64,000 nt of DNA from an uncultured Draconibacterium sp. (GCF_963676815.1 NZ_OY781365.1:1646501-1710500); one strand, 5' to 3'. Positions 26,905 through 35,526 are shown, counted from the stretch's first letter. The notes: a model not told the origin generated them from the sequence alone. Made by a program: numbers and translations.

Positions 26905-27906
26905 CTAGAACAGTTTCTTAAATCCGATTACATCTTTTACTTCCTGCAAAGTTTTTGCAGCTGATACCTGCGCTTTTTCAGCACCCATTTTTGCCACTTT
27001 AGCGAGGTAGGCATCGTCTTTCAGAATCTCGATAATACGTTCGCGGATTGGCGATGTATAGGCAATAATATCTTCTGCCAGTTGTTTTTTCAGGTCGCCG
27101 TAACGGATCTCGCACTTGTTATATAATTCATCGAAATGCGCTACTGTATCAGGAGTTGAAACGATATCCATTAAGGTAAACAGGTTCTGAATAACTTCCG
27201 GTTTTTCCTGGTTCATTTCTGTTGGACCTGAATCTGTAACAGCACGCATCACTTTCTTACGAATCGATTTTGGATCTTCATAAAGGTTAATGGCATTGCC
27301 TTCCGATTTTCCCATTTTACCACTGCCATCCAATCCCGGAACTTTAATCATATCGCCGCCACCAAAAGTATACGGACGTGGAATTGGAAATACATCGCAT
27401 TTGTACATGCGGTTAAAACGTTTGGCAAATTTGCGTGCCATCTCCAGGTTTTGCTCCTGGTCTTTTCCTACCGGTACAAAATGCGCTTTGTGAATAATGA
27501 TATCCGAAGCCATTAAAACAGGGTAAGTCAACAGTCCTGCATTTACGTTATCCGGATTCTGACGGGCTTTATCTTTAAACGAAGTTGTACGCTCCAACTC
27601 GCCCAAATAGGCATTCATATTTAATAAAGCGTACAATTCCGAAACCTCAGGAACATCGCTTTGAATGAAAATCGTTGATTTTTCAGGATCGATACCGCAA
27701 GCCAGATATTCGGCAAGCACCTGGCGCACTCCCGACTGCAAATTCTCGGGTGTTGGGTGTGTGGTTAACGAGTGAATATCAGCAATAAAAAAGAAGCAGT
27801 TAAAATCGTCCTGCATTTTTAAGAAGTTTTGCACGGCTCCAAAGTAGTTTCCGAGGTGCAAATATCCTGTCGGTCGTATACCGCTTACAACTGTCGGTTT
27901 ATTCAT
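26905..27906 (-). CDS. trpS: Tryptophanyl-tRNA synthetase
   Basis: 333 residues from MNKPTVVSGIRPTG; an in-frame ATG 30 bp upstream would add a basic non-conserved leader and is rejected. Class I signature motifs: HLGNYFG (HIGH, about 17-23) and KMGKSEGN (KMSKS, about 190-197). It charges tRNA-Trp in the cytoplasm. The length and motif spacing are usual for bacterial TrpRS. It is followed at 50 bp by the phnA-like gene. Confidence 0.96.
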   Translation of the reverse strand: MNKPTVVSGIRPTGYLHLGNYFGAVQNFLKMQDDFNCFFFIADIHSLTTHPTPENLQSGVRQVLAEYLACGIDPEKSTIFIQSDVPEVSELYALLNMNAYLGELERTTSFKDKARQNPDNVNAGLLTYPVLMASDIIIHKAHFVPVGKDQEQNLEMARKFAKRFNRMYKCDVFPIPRPYTFGGGDMIKVPGLDGSGKMGKSEGNAINLYEDPKSIRKKVMRAVTDSGPTEMNQEKPEVIQNLFTLMDIVSTPDTVAHFDELYNKCEIRYGDLKKQLAEDIIAYTSPIRERIIEILKDDAYLAKVAKMGAEKAQVSAAKTLQEVKDVIGFKKLF

Positions 27907-28064
27907 TATCTGTTTTTTATATGGTGAAGTGCGCAACGCGCAAAGCCATCTGATTTTTAAGTGAGTGCAAAAATAGAGATTCGTGGGGAAAGTAAAAAAA
28001 TAAAATTCGTTACGGTCTAAAAATTAATACTGAAGCGGCTAAATTGAACGAAAACGAGCGGAAA

Positions 28065-28538
28065 TCACAAATCAATCAGGTCGGACACCTGAGCTCCGGT
28101 GCAGGCGATCAGATCTTTTGGATCGATTTTTATCTGCATACCGCGTTTCCCGGCACTCACATAAATGAATTCGAAATTCAAACAGGTTTCGTGAATAAAT
28201 ATCGGATACGGTTTTTTCATCCCCATTGGCGAACATGCACCACGAATATATCCGGTAAGCCCAAGTAATTCTTTCATCAATACCATCTCCGCGCTTTTAT
28301 TTCCTGATATTTTTGCGGCTTTTTTTAGGTTCAATTCGGCAGCACCGGGAATTACAGCTACAAACACTGCTGTTTTTTTACCTCTTAAAACGAGGGTCTT
28401 AAAAACCTGTTCAACATTCTGCCCCAACGACTCGGCTACATGCGTGGCGCTTAAATCCGCTTCATCAACGTGGTATTCAACCAGCTCGTATGCTATCTTT
28501 TTGCTGTCGAGTAAACGTGCAGCATTTGTCTTTTTCAT
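28065..28538 (-). CDS. ybaK: YbaK/EbsC-family aminoacyl-tRNA deacylase
   Basis: 157 residues, matching the Cys-tRNA(Pro) deacylase family: KTLVLRGKK (about 47) with the conserved Lys, the NLKKAAKISGNKSAEMV stretch (about 75-92) and GYIRGACSPMGMKK (about 97-110), the GxxSP-type active-site loop. It hydrolyses mischarged Cys-tRNA(Pro) in the cytoplasm. It stands alone on the minus strand; its start faces the plus-strand leader of the trpB2 unit. Confidence 0.92.
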   Translation of the reverse strand: MKKTNAARLLDSKKIAYELVEYHVDEADLSATHVAESLGQNVEQVFKTLVLRGKKTAVFVAVIPGAAELNLKKAAKISGNKSAEMVLMKELLGLTGYIRGACSPMGMKKPYPIFIHETCLNFEFIYVSAGKRGMQIKIDPKDLIACTGAQVSDLIDL

Positions 28539-28699
28539 GATGGAATGATTTCAGTGCAAAAGTTGAAATTTTTGATCGATTGGGCAAATGAAAATATTCA
28601 GTAAGCCACGAGAATTCTCGATTTGGTAACAGTTAAAGCATCTGAAATATTTTTTCAAAAAGAAATATTAATTAGCTTTACGTACTGACAGATAAAGAG

Positions 28700-28792
28700 A
28701 TGTACAAAAATAAATTATACGGAAAAGAATGGCACTGGCGTAACGTGAAAATGGAAACACGGGATGTTGCTTATTTTTCTTTACTAAACTGA
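28700..28792 (+). CDS. Putative Trp leader peptide (30 aa, contains W-H-W)
   Basis: A small ORF of 30 codons with ATG at 28700 and TGA at 28790-28792. Residues 10-14 are E-W-H-W-R, so two Trp codons (28730 and 28736) lie in a 30-residue peptide that otherwise looks unremarkable. The stop codon abuts the 5' arm of an intrinsic terminator (28792-28830), and the next gene encodes a TrpB2-type tryptophan synthase beta chain. This is the layout of a transcription attenuator. The -7-like TAGCTTTA at 28673-28680 (one mismatch) could be its promoter. Expression and function are inferred. Confidence 0.5.
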   Translation: MYKNKLYGKEWHWRNVKMETRDVAYFSLLN

Positions 28793-28830
28793 AAAGGGAT
28801 TTGTCGTATTCGTAGGGCAAGTCCCTTTTT
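28792..28830 (+). terminator. Terminator/attenuator hairpin between leader ORF and trpB2
   Basis: AAAAGGGATTTG pairs with CAAGTCCCTTTT (12 bp, one G-U) and runs into TTTTTGTGTTTT. It ends an upstream RNA 189 bp before the trpB2 start, so it must be bypassed for expression from the upstream promoter. A weak alternative pairing of TTTCTTT (28776-28782) with AAAGGGA (28793-28799) would break the terminator. Confidence 0.65.
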
Positions 28831-28859
28831 GTGTTTTAGATTGATAATATAAAAGGAAA

Positions 28860-28983
28860 AGATTCCTCGCTTTGCTCGGAATGACACTTTGTATTATGTT
28901 TTGGGAGTATTGCAGGCGGAATACCGCCTGCAATACTCCCCGCTCCTAGATAACTTGTCATTCCGAACGTAGTGAGGAATCTC
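28860..28983. repeat. Nested palindromic REP/MITE-like element
   Basis: Outer arms AGATTCCTCGC...GAATGACA (28860-28886) and TGTCATTCCGAA...GAGGAATCT (28956-28983) are inverted copies with a few mismatches. Inside, a perfect 17-bp inverted repeat (28903-28919 and 28924-28940) with the core TGCAGGCGG forms a very strong hairpin with an AATA loop. The outer sequence type, GATTCCTCGC plus CGGAATGACA, is a recurrent intergenic repeat in many bacterial genomes. It contains no gene and lies in the untranslated leader of trpB2. Confidence 0.75.
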
Positions 28984-29018
28984 TTAACTGCATACATAAA
29001 CCAATAAAATAACAAATC

Positions 29019-30395
29019 ATGACTAGACAAAAGAAGATTTTTCTTGAAGAATCGGAAATGCCAAAACAATGGTACAACCTGGCCCCCGATCTTCCATCGC
29101 CGTTAAACCCACCACTTGGCCCTGACAGAAAACCTGTGGGTCCCGAGATGTTGGCTCCGGTTTTCCCAATGAACCTGATTGAGCAGGAAGTTAGCCAGGA
29201 ACGTTGGATTGACATTCCTGAAGGAATTCGTGAAATTCTGGTGCAGTGGCGACCAAGCCCGTTAATTCGTGCTTATGAACTGGAAGAAGCACTGGGAACT
29301 CCTGCAAAAATATATTACAAAAACGAAGGAGTTTCGCCTGCCGGAAGTCACAAACCAAATACTGCTGTGGCACAAGCCTGGTATAATAAAGAGTTTGGTA
29401 TAAAAAAACTAACTACCGAAACCGGCGCAGGACAGTGGGGATCGGCACTGTCTTATGCCTGTGCACAGATTGGCGGCATTGAGTGTAAAGTTTTTATGGT
29501 ACGAGTAAGTTTCGATCAGAAGCCTTTCCGTAAGATGATGATGGAAACCTGGGGTGGCAACTGTATTGCAAGTCCGAGTACCGAAACACAAGCCGGTCGC
29601 GATATTTTAGCGCAGTTTCCTGACACGCCGGGAAGTTTGGGAATTGCCATTTCTGAAGCTGTGGAAGCCGCTGTTACTGATCCTACAGGTGGCACCCGTT
29701 ATTCACTGGGTTCGGTATTAAACCACGTAATGTTACACCAAACTATAATTGGTTTGGAGGCTAAAAAACAGCTGGCTAAAGTGGGTATTAAGAATCCGGA
29801 TGTGGTAATTGGCTGCTGCGGTGGTGGTAGTAATTTTGCAGGTCTTTCGTTCCCATTTATGTACGATAAAATTCATGGTGCCGACATCCAAATCATCGGA
29901 GCCGAACCGTTTAGTTGCCCGACTTTAACAAAAGCACCGTTTATTTACGATAACGGCGATGTGGCGCAAATGACTCCGCTTTTAGCCATGAACAGTTTGG
30001 GGCACAACTTTATTCCTGCACCTATTCACGCCGGTGGTTTGCGTTATCACGGAATGGCTCCGCTGGTAAGTGCCGCATTAAAAGATGGCTTAATGGATGC
30101 GATAGCTGTTCACCAAAGCGAATGTTTCGAGGCCGGTTTGTTGTTTGCCAAAACTGAAGGTATTATTCCTGCTCCGGAAACAACACACGCCATTGCCGCT
30201 ACCATCCGCGAGGCTAAAAAAGCCAAAGAAGAAGGAAAAGAAAAAACAATCCTTTTCAACTTCAGCGGACATGGTTTAATGGACCTTGTTGGTTACAATA
30301 AATACCTGGGAGGTGAATTGCACGATTACGAATATCCTGAATCGGAAATTGCTGCTAACCTGAAAAAACTGGAAGGTTATCCGCTACCAAAATAG
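29019..30395 (+). CDS. trpB: TrpB2-type tryptophan synthase beta chain
   Basis: 458 residues, longer than canonical TrpB (about 400), with the extended N-terminus of the TrpB2 class. PLP-binding Lys lies in EGVSPAGSHKPNTA (about 113), the GAGQWGSALSYAC motif follows (about 135), and the phosphate loop is CCGGGSNFAGL (about 262). It condenses indole with serine to tryptophan, often without a partner TrpA; no trpA lies in the window. A possible Trp leader and terminator precede it, and a strong terminator follows at 30424. Gene-level regulation by tryptophan is inferred. Confidence 0.92.
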   Translation: MTRQKKIFLEESEMPKQWYNLAPDLPSPLNPPLGPDRKPVGPEMLAPVFPMNLIEQEVSQERWIDIPEGIREILVQWRPSPLIRAYELEEALGTPAKIYYKNEGVSPAGSHKPNTAVAQAWYNKEFGIKKLTTETGAGQWGSALSYACAQIGGIECKVFMVRVSFDQKPFRKMMMETWGGNCIASPSTETQAGRDILAQFPDTPGSLGIAISEAVEAAVTDPTGGTRYSLGSVLNHVMLHQTIIGLEAKKQLAKVGIKNPDVVIGCCGGGSNFAGLSFPFMYDKIHGADIQIIGAEPFSCPTLTKAPFIYDNGDVAQMTPLLAMNSLGHNFIPAPIHAGGLRYHGMAPLVSAALKDGLMDAIAVHQSECFEAGLLFAKTEGIIPAPETTHAIAATIREAKKAKEEGKEKTILFNFSGHGLMDLVGYNKYLGGELHDYEYPESEIAANLKKLEGYPLPK

Positions 30396-30423
30396 AAATA
30401 TTGGAAGTTTAGAATATTAGAAC

Positions 30424-30458
30424 AAGCGCACTGTAGTATTGCAGTGCGCTTTTCTTTT
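30424..30458 (+). terminator. Intrinsic terminator of trpB2
   Basis: Perfect 10-bp stem AAGCGCACTG / CAGTGCGCTT with an 8-nt loop followed by TTCTTTT, 28 bp after the stop. It may also serve the convergent gene ending at 30495. Confidence 0.88.
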
Positions 30459-30494
30459 AAAAATTCCAAACCAAATCAAATTAATCTATAAAAA

Positions 30495-33296
30495 CTATTT
30501 CTTGTTTATTTTTATCCGTGTAGATGCTTCCTTAGAGATGGGTAAACTCAAAACAGCATGTTCTTTCAGACTCACTGTCTCCGACCATGTTTCTCCTGCT
30601 TCAACAAGATAATCGCCTGTCAAACCATTTAATTCGAGTGAAAGCTGGTGCTCATCGCCGCTACGGTTTTCTAACGAAAACTCTATTCTGTCTCCGGCTT
30701 CATTAAATTGCACCGATTGACCTTTCTGAAAACCATCCCGTTTCAGAATAACATCAAACTTTCGATCATTATCGCGGAAATACAGTTTCTGACGCAAGCC
30801 GTCTTTTGGGATAACACTGTATATATCGCCTTCTTTTTCAAGGTCTCCTCCGTAAGCAACCATTCCAAATATCTCATCGTTTGAAACGATCGTTGCAGCA
30901 GTTCGCAAAGCGCCACAATATCCAAGATCAATCTCACCATCGTATGCCCATGGACCTCTGCCCTGTGTTTTTTGCATCCAGTTTTGTGAATATTTTTGCG
31001 GTTCAAACGCCCAACCCGACGCGCCGTCATTTTCTTTTCCCGGAAACCAAAAGCCGTAATTTGTTTCCGGCGTTCCAGAATTGATCAGGGCAAACGAGCT
31101 TAAATACGACTGGTACCCCAAACGGATATTGGCTGCGGGAGAATCGGAAAAATTCAAGCCATAATCAAGAATCGACCAGCCGCCCATTTGCGCCATATAA
31201 TCAAGTACATATTTGTCGCTTCTGCCCCTGTAATCACTTCCCAAATAGTAGTACATCGGTTCAATGCTTCCGCGTTGTGCAATGTTTGCCTCGTTTTGGC
31301 GCTCCATAAAATCGGCGGCGTCCTCCTTTTTTACATCCGGATGCGAATACCAACGTTTGTAATTTTTATCGAACCACAAATTCGAATCGGGCTTCATTTC
31401 ATTCAGCACGCCGTACTTTGCCAGCGCATAACTCGATTCAAAAGCAGTGGCATCCACCGCATATTCCGATCGAAACGGATACTTATCATCATAAATAAAA
31501 TACTTCACTTTTTTCTCCCATTCACTCCGTAAAAACGAAGCATCTTCTGTAAACCCCTTTTCTTCCAAAACATTAATGAGCTCAGGAATCAATAGCTCGT
31601 TGTAGCACCCCCATTTATAGGTTTCGTACCAGGGAAGGATTTCGTACGGATAAATAAAATAGGCCTTTGCCGTTTCCCTGGCCAGCTCCAGATAACCATC
31701 GGCATCGCGAAATTTTGTGAGCTGGGGATACATGGACGCAATCTGGTACATATGATAATACATCATCATGATGTGCGGATAATCGTACGATCGCCACACA
31801 TGCATTTTAAAACGATTGGGATCGCTTGTTTTTGCTTCGCGGGCTTTTTGGTCGCGGTTAACCAACCAGTTTGGCGTACCATAAACTCCATACGGATAAG
31901 GCTCTTCCTGATCGGTTCGTTGCAGACCTCCCCAAACAAAATTTTCGATGTAATATTCAATCGCTTCAATCTCGTCCTTATCTGGATAAACCACGTTTTT
32001 AGACGCCAGAAAAGGAGCTTTGCACAAACCCGGATCGTCGCAGGTAAGAATATAGCTTAAGCGACTTGTATCCAAATAATCCGCATTGTCAGGACCACGC
32101 AATTCTGCATTTTTCATGTCGTAAACGCCAAATAAACCGTCGTACCACTTTGTAGAATCGCGGTGTTGCTGACGATTTACAAGAAAAGCAGCACGCTTTT
32201 TATATAATGTTTCCAACGGCTCGGTAACAAAAAATTCCAGCTGCGTTTTTAAATTATCGCCGTAATTAATAACCAGTTTGTTTTCGCCCAGATGGTTAAA
32301 CTTAACCTCGTAAATATTCGTATCGTCATCCTTTTTACCTACAAATTGCACACTGGTTTGCTCCCCTCCAAATTCAGGTTCGATACCTTGAATCGACTGT
32401 TTGGTGCGCAAAGCAATTTTCGCGCTCAGGTCAGCAGGCACAGTCATTCCAGGCATTACTTGTACATCGATCAGTCCCTCATCAACTAAAATATCGCGAA
32501 TCTGGTCGTAATCATTGGCCCAGCGGAATTTAAAACCATAGCTCCGGGTTTCGTTGGGCTGAATTAATTCTGAAGTATGGTATTGTCTCCAAGTTCCCCG
32601 CTGTTCCTTGTTGCCAGAGTATGACGAATGTACGAATGCTTTAAACAGGCCCCTTTCTGAAGGGATATGCGATGCGGTTGTCCAGTATTCAAGCGAGGTT
32701 CCTTGTTGCGGAACCATTACCAGGTATGGCGCTACACCCGTTGGGCGCTCGAAATAAAAGAAGGAATTATCTCCGGCAATGTGATGGTGTTTGATGGAAC
32801 TCATTTCAAAAATCTGCTGGGGATTTTCGCCATACGGACTTTGGTAGGCAAGAGGAACAACAAGGTCTTCAATGCGAATGGCTGACTCTGCAACGTTGGT
32901 TAATTTAATCGTCCAAACAAGCTGACCATCTTCGAGTACAAAATCCTGCTCCAACCTCAACCCTTTTTCTGATTTATCACAGGAACTCCAGTAATATACG
33001 GTTTCACCATCCTTTTGGATTTTTGTACACCCATTTAAAGACGCCCGGATTGAATCGAGCTTTGTGTTATGAATATACCGAACCGTGATATCTCCGAACT
33101 GCCCTCTTCTGCTAATATAATTTGTGGGATAAATATCGTCCGTCTTTCTCAGCTCCGACAAACCATACTTTTTGGCGTGTATAATAAAATCGTTATTGCT
33201 GATTTTTAAGGTGTCGGAATCCTGAGCAGATGCCGCTAAACTTAAAAATGTGAAGAGAAAAAATAGGATGAAGAGACGAAAAAACGAGCTACCCAT
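30495..33296 (-). CDS. Large secreted putative glycoside hydrolase (DUF5695-like)
   Basis: 933 residues from MGSSFFRLFILFF; the 13-residue upstream extension lacks signal-peptide character. The signal peptide ends LAASAQ. The N-terminal third is a beta-rich sandwich and the middle to C-terminal part (about 440-830) is helical with many Trp/Tyr/Gly motifs such as YMAQMGGWSILDYG, consistent with an (alpha/alpha)6 barrel. It resembles the DUF5695 family of putative glycosidases, but I cannot name catalytic residues with confidence. It is a single gene, not in a SusCD locus. Substrate unknown. Confidence 0.72.
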   Translation of the reverse strand: MGSSFFRLFILFFLFTFLSLAASAQDSDTLKISNNDFIIHAKKYGLSELRKTDDIYPTNYISRRGQFGDITVRYIHNTKLDSIRASLNGCTKIQKDGETVYYWSSCDKSEKGLRLEQDFVLEDGQLVWTIKLTNVAESAIRIEDLVVPLAYQSPYGENPQQIFEMSSIKHHHIAGDNSFFYFERPTGVAPYLVMVPQQGTSLEYWTTASHIPSERGLFKAFVHSSYSGNKEQRGTWRQYHTSELIQPNETRSYGFKFRWANDYDQIRDILVDEGLIDVQVMPGMTVPADLSAKIALRTKQSIQGIEPEFGGEQTSVQFVGKKDDDTNIYEVKFNHLGENKLVINYGDNLKTQLEFFVTEPLETLYKKRAAFLVNRQQHRDSTKWYDGLFGVYDMKNAELRGPDNADYLDTSRLSYILTCDDPGLCKAPFLASKNVVYPDKDEIEAIEYYIENFVWGGLQRTDQEEPYPYGVYGTPNWLVNRDQKAREAKTSDPNRFKMHVWRSYDYPHIMMMYYHMYQIASMYPQLTKFRDADGYLELARETAKAYFIYPYEILPWYETYKWGCYNELLIPELINVLEEKGFTEDASFLRSEWEKKVKYFIYDDKYPFRSEYAVDATAFESSYALAKYGVLNEMKPDSNLWFDKNYKRWYSHPDVKKEDAADFMERQNEANIAQRGSIEPMYYYLGSDYRGRSDKYVLDYMAQMGGWSILDYGLNFSDSPAANIRLGYQSYLSSFALINSGTPETNYGFWFPGKENDGASGWAFEPQKYSQNWMQKTQGRGPWAYDGEIDLGYCGALRTAATIVSNDEIFGMVAYGGDLEKEGDIYSVIPKDGLRQKLYFRDNDRKFDVILKRDGFQKGQSVQFNEAGDRIEFSLENRSGDEHQLSLELNGLTGDYLVEAGETWSETVSLKEHAVLSLPISKEASTRIKINKK

Positions 33297-33454
33297 GATA
33301 TGCGATTTTTGATAGCTCAAGATATTAAAATGCACAAAGCCTGCCTTGTACTTATGTTTAAAAATGTTGCACTTCGTTGAACACTGTCAACTTATTCACT
33401 ATCAAAAATCACCATAAACAGACAGCGCGTTGAAATACCCGAACAAAAAGCAAC

Positions 33455-34402
33455 CTAAAAGAATGCATAAATCAACTCTTCGTTATCCGTTTTTAACACA
33501 TCACGAATAGCATCGTAGAAGTGTTGTTTACCAACCAATAATGCTGATAGCTCAGTAGTATAAGGCTCAACAAAATAATTGCCCTGCAAATTCGCATTTT
33601 CAATATGTCCTTTCTTTACTTCCAGATAAATCTCAAGCGTTCGTCCATCGATTTCTAGCGTATTTTTGAACGAATATTTTGGTGAGTAGCCCCAACGCCA
33701 GTCCCAGGTAGTAAATTTCTCTTCTACCAACTTTTGGATCGCGGCCTCATCGTCAGCTGTAATCTCATAACTTTCTGTGCCTTCTTTTTTTAGCTGCACT
33801 CCAATCAAAAAATCGATAAATGCCTCAATATCCATTTCGTTTTTCAGGAACGGAGAAATATTAGCCACCTTACTTCGGTTGGATTGTACCGCTTTGCTCG
33901 TGTATTTTCCGGGGATAACTTTTATACTATTTCCCAGATTTTCCAGATCAGAATTAAATAACAAGGTACCGTGGTGCAACACCCGGTTTTTAAAAACATG
34001 CTCGGCATTCCCCGAGATCTTCAATCCCTCGATTAGCAAATCGTTTCGGCCCGATGTAGTGGCTTCAATATCGAGTTGGGCAAGTGCTTCCACCACCGGT
34101 TCGGTAAACTGTTTAAACGATATCTCTGCCGGACTTTTTACATTTTTGATAAAGGCGAAGTTCACATTCCCCGCGTCGTGATAAACGGTTCCACCACCGG
34201 AAATACGGCGAGCAACAGTAATTTCATTCTCGCGTACATAGCGGTAATTGACCTCTCCAAGTGCATTTTGATGTTTGCCCACCACCACTGTTTTATCGCT
34301 TTGCCACAGCATAAAAATATCGTCGTCGAAATTTTTCAGCAGGTACTCTTCAGTAGCCAGACAGTAAAAAGGATTGTTGTTTTTTAGATTAATGCAAAGC
34401 AT
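33455..34402 (-). CDS. lplA: Lipoate-protein ligase A
   Basis: 315 residues from MLCINLKNNNPF. The frame is open 93 bp further upstream, but that stretch contains the terminator of the preceding gene (34446-34476), so the later ATG is right. Motifs: RRISGGGTVYHDAGNVNFAF split as RRISGGGTVYHD (about 70) and GRNDLLIEGLKISGNAE (about 125), with the Lys that holds lipoyl-AMP. It attaches scavenged lipoate to E2/GcvH proteins, complementing LipA/LipB encoded 14 kb away. The C-terminal accessory domain is present. Confidence 0.94.
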   Translation of the reverse strand: MLCINLKNNNPFYCLATEEYLLKNFDDDIFMLWQSDKTVVVGKHQNALGEVNYRYVRENEITVARRISGGGTVYHDAGNVNFAFIKNVKSPAEISFKQFTEPVVEALAQLDIEATTSGRNDLLIEGLKISGNAEHVFKNRVLHHGTLLFNSDLENLGNSIKVIPGKYTSKAVQSNRSKVANISPFLKNEMDIEAFIDFLIGVQLKKEGTESYEITADDEAAIQKLVEEKFTTWDWRWGYSPKYSFKNTLEIDGRTLEIYLEVKKGHIENANLQGNYFVEPYTTELSALLVGKQHFYDAIRDVLKTDNEELIYAFF

Positions 34403-34445
34403 TTCTTCGGTTTTATGTTCGGCAAAAATACAAAATGCCGGGCAC

Positions 34446-34478
34446 AAAAAAACCACCTCTGAAATCAGAGATGGTTTT
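34446..34478 (-). terminator. Intrinsic terminator of the 34.5-kb small secreted protein
   Basis: On the minus strand AACCATCTCTGA pairs with TCAGAGGTGGTT (one G-U) around a 2-nt loop and is followed by seven T's. It fixes the lplA start downstream of it. Confidence 0.88.
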
Positions 34479-34499
34479 CTTTCGATATATAGCATATTG

Positions 34500-34850
34500 C
34501 TAATTCACGGGCTTTAACTTAACACTAACCTCGTTTGAGAATATATCAATTGTCTTTTTTTCAATTTCGTTCTTTTCGTAAGAAATGTAGCTGGCAGTAA
34601 TGTTGTACTCACCTGGTGTAACATCTTCAAAATAGAAGTTTCCGTCGAAATCGGTATACGCTTTTTTGTCGGTTCCTTCCAGCTTCACCTCTACTCCCAC
34701 CAACAATTCGCCGGTTAGTTCATCGGCAACATTTCCGGTAATCATTACAGTTGATGGTACATCTGCATTTGCCGGTTTGTTATCTTTATCATCAGCCAAT
34801 GCCGAAAAGAATAAACCTGTAAGCAAAATAAGTGTTAGAAAAATTTTCAT
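34500..34850 (-). CDS. Small secreted carboxypeptidase-regulatory-like domain protein
   Basis: 116 residues from MKIFLTLILLTG; ten codons upstream are open but overlap the -7 element at 34878-34885. The signal peptide ends ALADD. Residues about 45-110 form one CarboxypepD_reg-like beta-sandwich (ITGNVADELTGELLVGVEV, then Y-DFDGNF-F, then GEYNITASYISYE), the module found at the N-terminus of TonB-dependent receptors but here free-standing. A Pho-box-like array (34897-34940) lies directly upstream, suggesting induction by phosphate starvation. A role as a surface or periplasmic accessory is inferred. Confidence 0.82.
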   Translation of the reverse strand: MKIFLTLILLTGLFFSALADDKDNKPANADVPSTVMITGNVADELTGELLVGVEVKLEGTDKKAYTDFDGNFYFEDVTPGEYNITASYISYEKNEIEKKTIDIFSNEVSVKLKPVN

Positions 34851-34877
34851 TTTGTTTTCCTTAATCTCTTTAGTCGA

Positions 34878-34885
34878 CAAAACTA
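34878..34885 (-). promoter_or_regulatory. -7 promoter element of the small CarboxypepD_reg-like gene
   Basis: The minus strand reads TAGTTTTG, an exact TAnnTTTG match, 27 bp before the ATG at 34850 and 11 bp from the edge of the Pho-box-like repeats, which take the place of a -33 element. Confidence 0.6.
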
Positions 34886-34896
34886 GCGCAGAGATT

Positions 34897-34940
34897 TTAC
34901 ACTGTAATTACACAATTATTACAAATCGATTAATCTTACG
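34897..34940 (-). promoter_or_regulatory. Pho-box-like array, four 11-bp units
   Basis: TTACA starts at 34897, 34908 and 34919 and a TTAAT at 34930, each exactly 11 bp apart on the plus strand (TGTAA in the gene's direction). Eleven-base direct repeats are the hallmark of PhoB operators in other phyla; the motif itself is inferred from recurrence in this window. Confidence 0.6.
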
Positions 34941-34949
34941 ATTGGACAT

Positions 34950-34983
34950 AAAAAAAGCGTCTGACTAAAATTAGTCAGACGCT
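34950..34983 (-). terminator. Intrinsic terminator of the YwqK-like gene
   Basis: Perfect 13-bp inverted repeat AGCGTCTGACTAA / TTAGTCAGACGCT with a 2-nt loop, followed on the minus strand by a T run, 29 bp after the stop of the gene at 35013. Confidence 0.9.
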
Positions 34984-35012
34984 CTATGCAGTGTTCAATG
35001 TAACTTCAAATT

Positions 35013-35477
35013 TTAAAATTCAGAGTAGTTTCTTTCATTCACAACTACTCCCATTTCATCGTAGCTTTTCCAGGTTCCGGCTTTTTCACCGTCTTTGTAA
35101 CTAAGTTCGTACTTTAAATTACCTTCATCGTCCCACACGTACCAGTTGCCATCTTTTTTGCCGTTTTTGTAAGCGGCCTCAGCAACCTTAACTCCGTTGG
35201 TGTTGAAAGTAAGCCAAATACCATTCATTTCGTTGTTTTTGTACGAACGAACCTCGTTTAATTCACCTGTTTCAAAATACAGTTTACATTCGCCATCTTT
35301 TTTTCCATCGATGAAGTTTGATACCATTTTCAAATTTCCATTTTCAAAATGAGTAGTGTACTCTCCTGAAAACAGTTGAGAATCCTGGTAATACAAACCA
35401 TCAATTTCTTGCAGTTCTTGTGCGAATACTGTAAATGCTACAAACAAAACTCCTACTAACAATGCTAACCTTTTCAT
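35013..35477 (-). CDS. Secreted MORN/YwqK-like repeat protein
   Basis: 154 residues with a signal peptide (about 1-19, ending VFAQ). The mature protein is made of MORN-like repeats of about 22 residues such as YKNGKKDGNWYVWDDEGNLK and YKDGEKAGTWKSYDEMG, as in the YwqK family. Unusually for this phylum, an AGGAGG sequence lies 6 bp before the ATG. A -7 element TAACTTTG (35527-35534) and a Pho-box-like array (35564-35601) precede it, so it is probably phosphate-responsive. YwqK-like proteins are sometimes called antitoxins, but a secreted MORN protein with no toxin next to it does not fit that. Function unknown. Confidence 0.85.
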   Translation of the reverse strand: MKRLALLVGVLFVAFTVFAQELQEIDGLYYQDSQLFSGEYTTHFENGNLKMVSNFIDGKKDGECKLYFETGELNEVRSYKNNEMNGIWLTFNTNGVKVAEAAYKNGKKDGNWYVWDDEGNLKYELSYKDGEKAGTWKSYDEMGVVVNERNYSEF

Positions 35478-35526
35478 GGTAGCCTCCTTTCTTTATTAAA
35501 GTTGTTTGACGTTACTTCTATTGCTG

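Noticed and set aside
30743..32060. Several open frames opposite the large glycosidase gene
   Set aside because: They are shadows of the 933-residue protein; none has a plausible signal, motif or promoter.
34403..34495. Longer N-terminus for the lipoate-protein ligase
   Set aside because: The extension crosses the intrinsic terminator of the upstream gene and is not part of the conserved LplA fold.
35013..35477. YwqK-like protein as the antitoxin of a toxin-antitoxin pair
   Set aside because: It has a signal peptide, its own terminator and promoter, and the neighbour is a secreted beta-sandwich protein, not a toxin.
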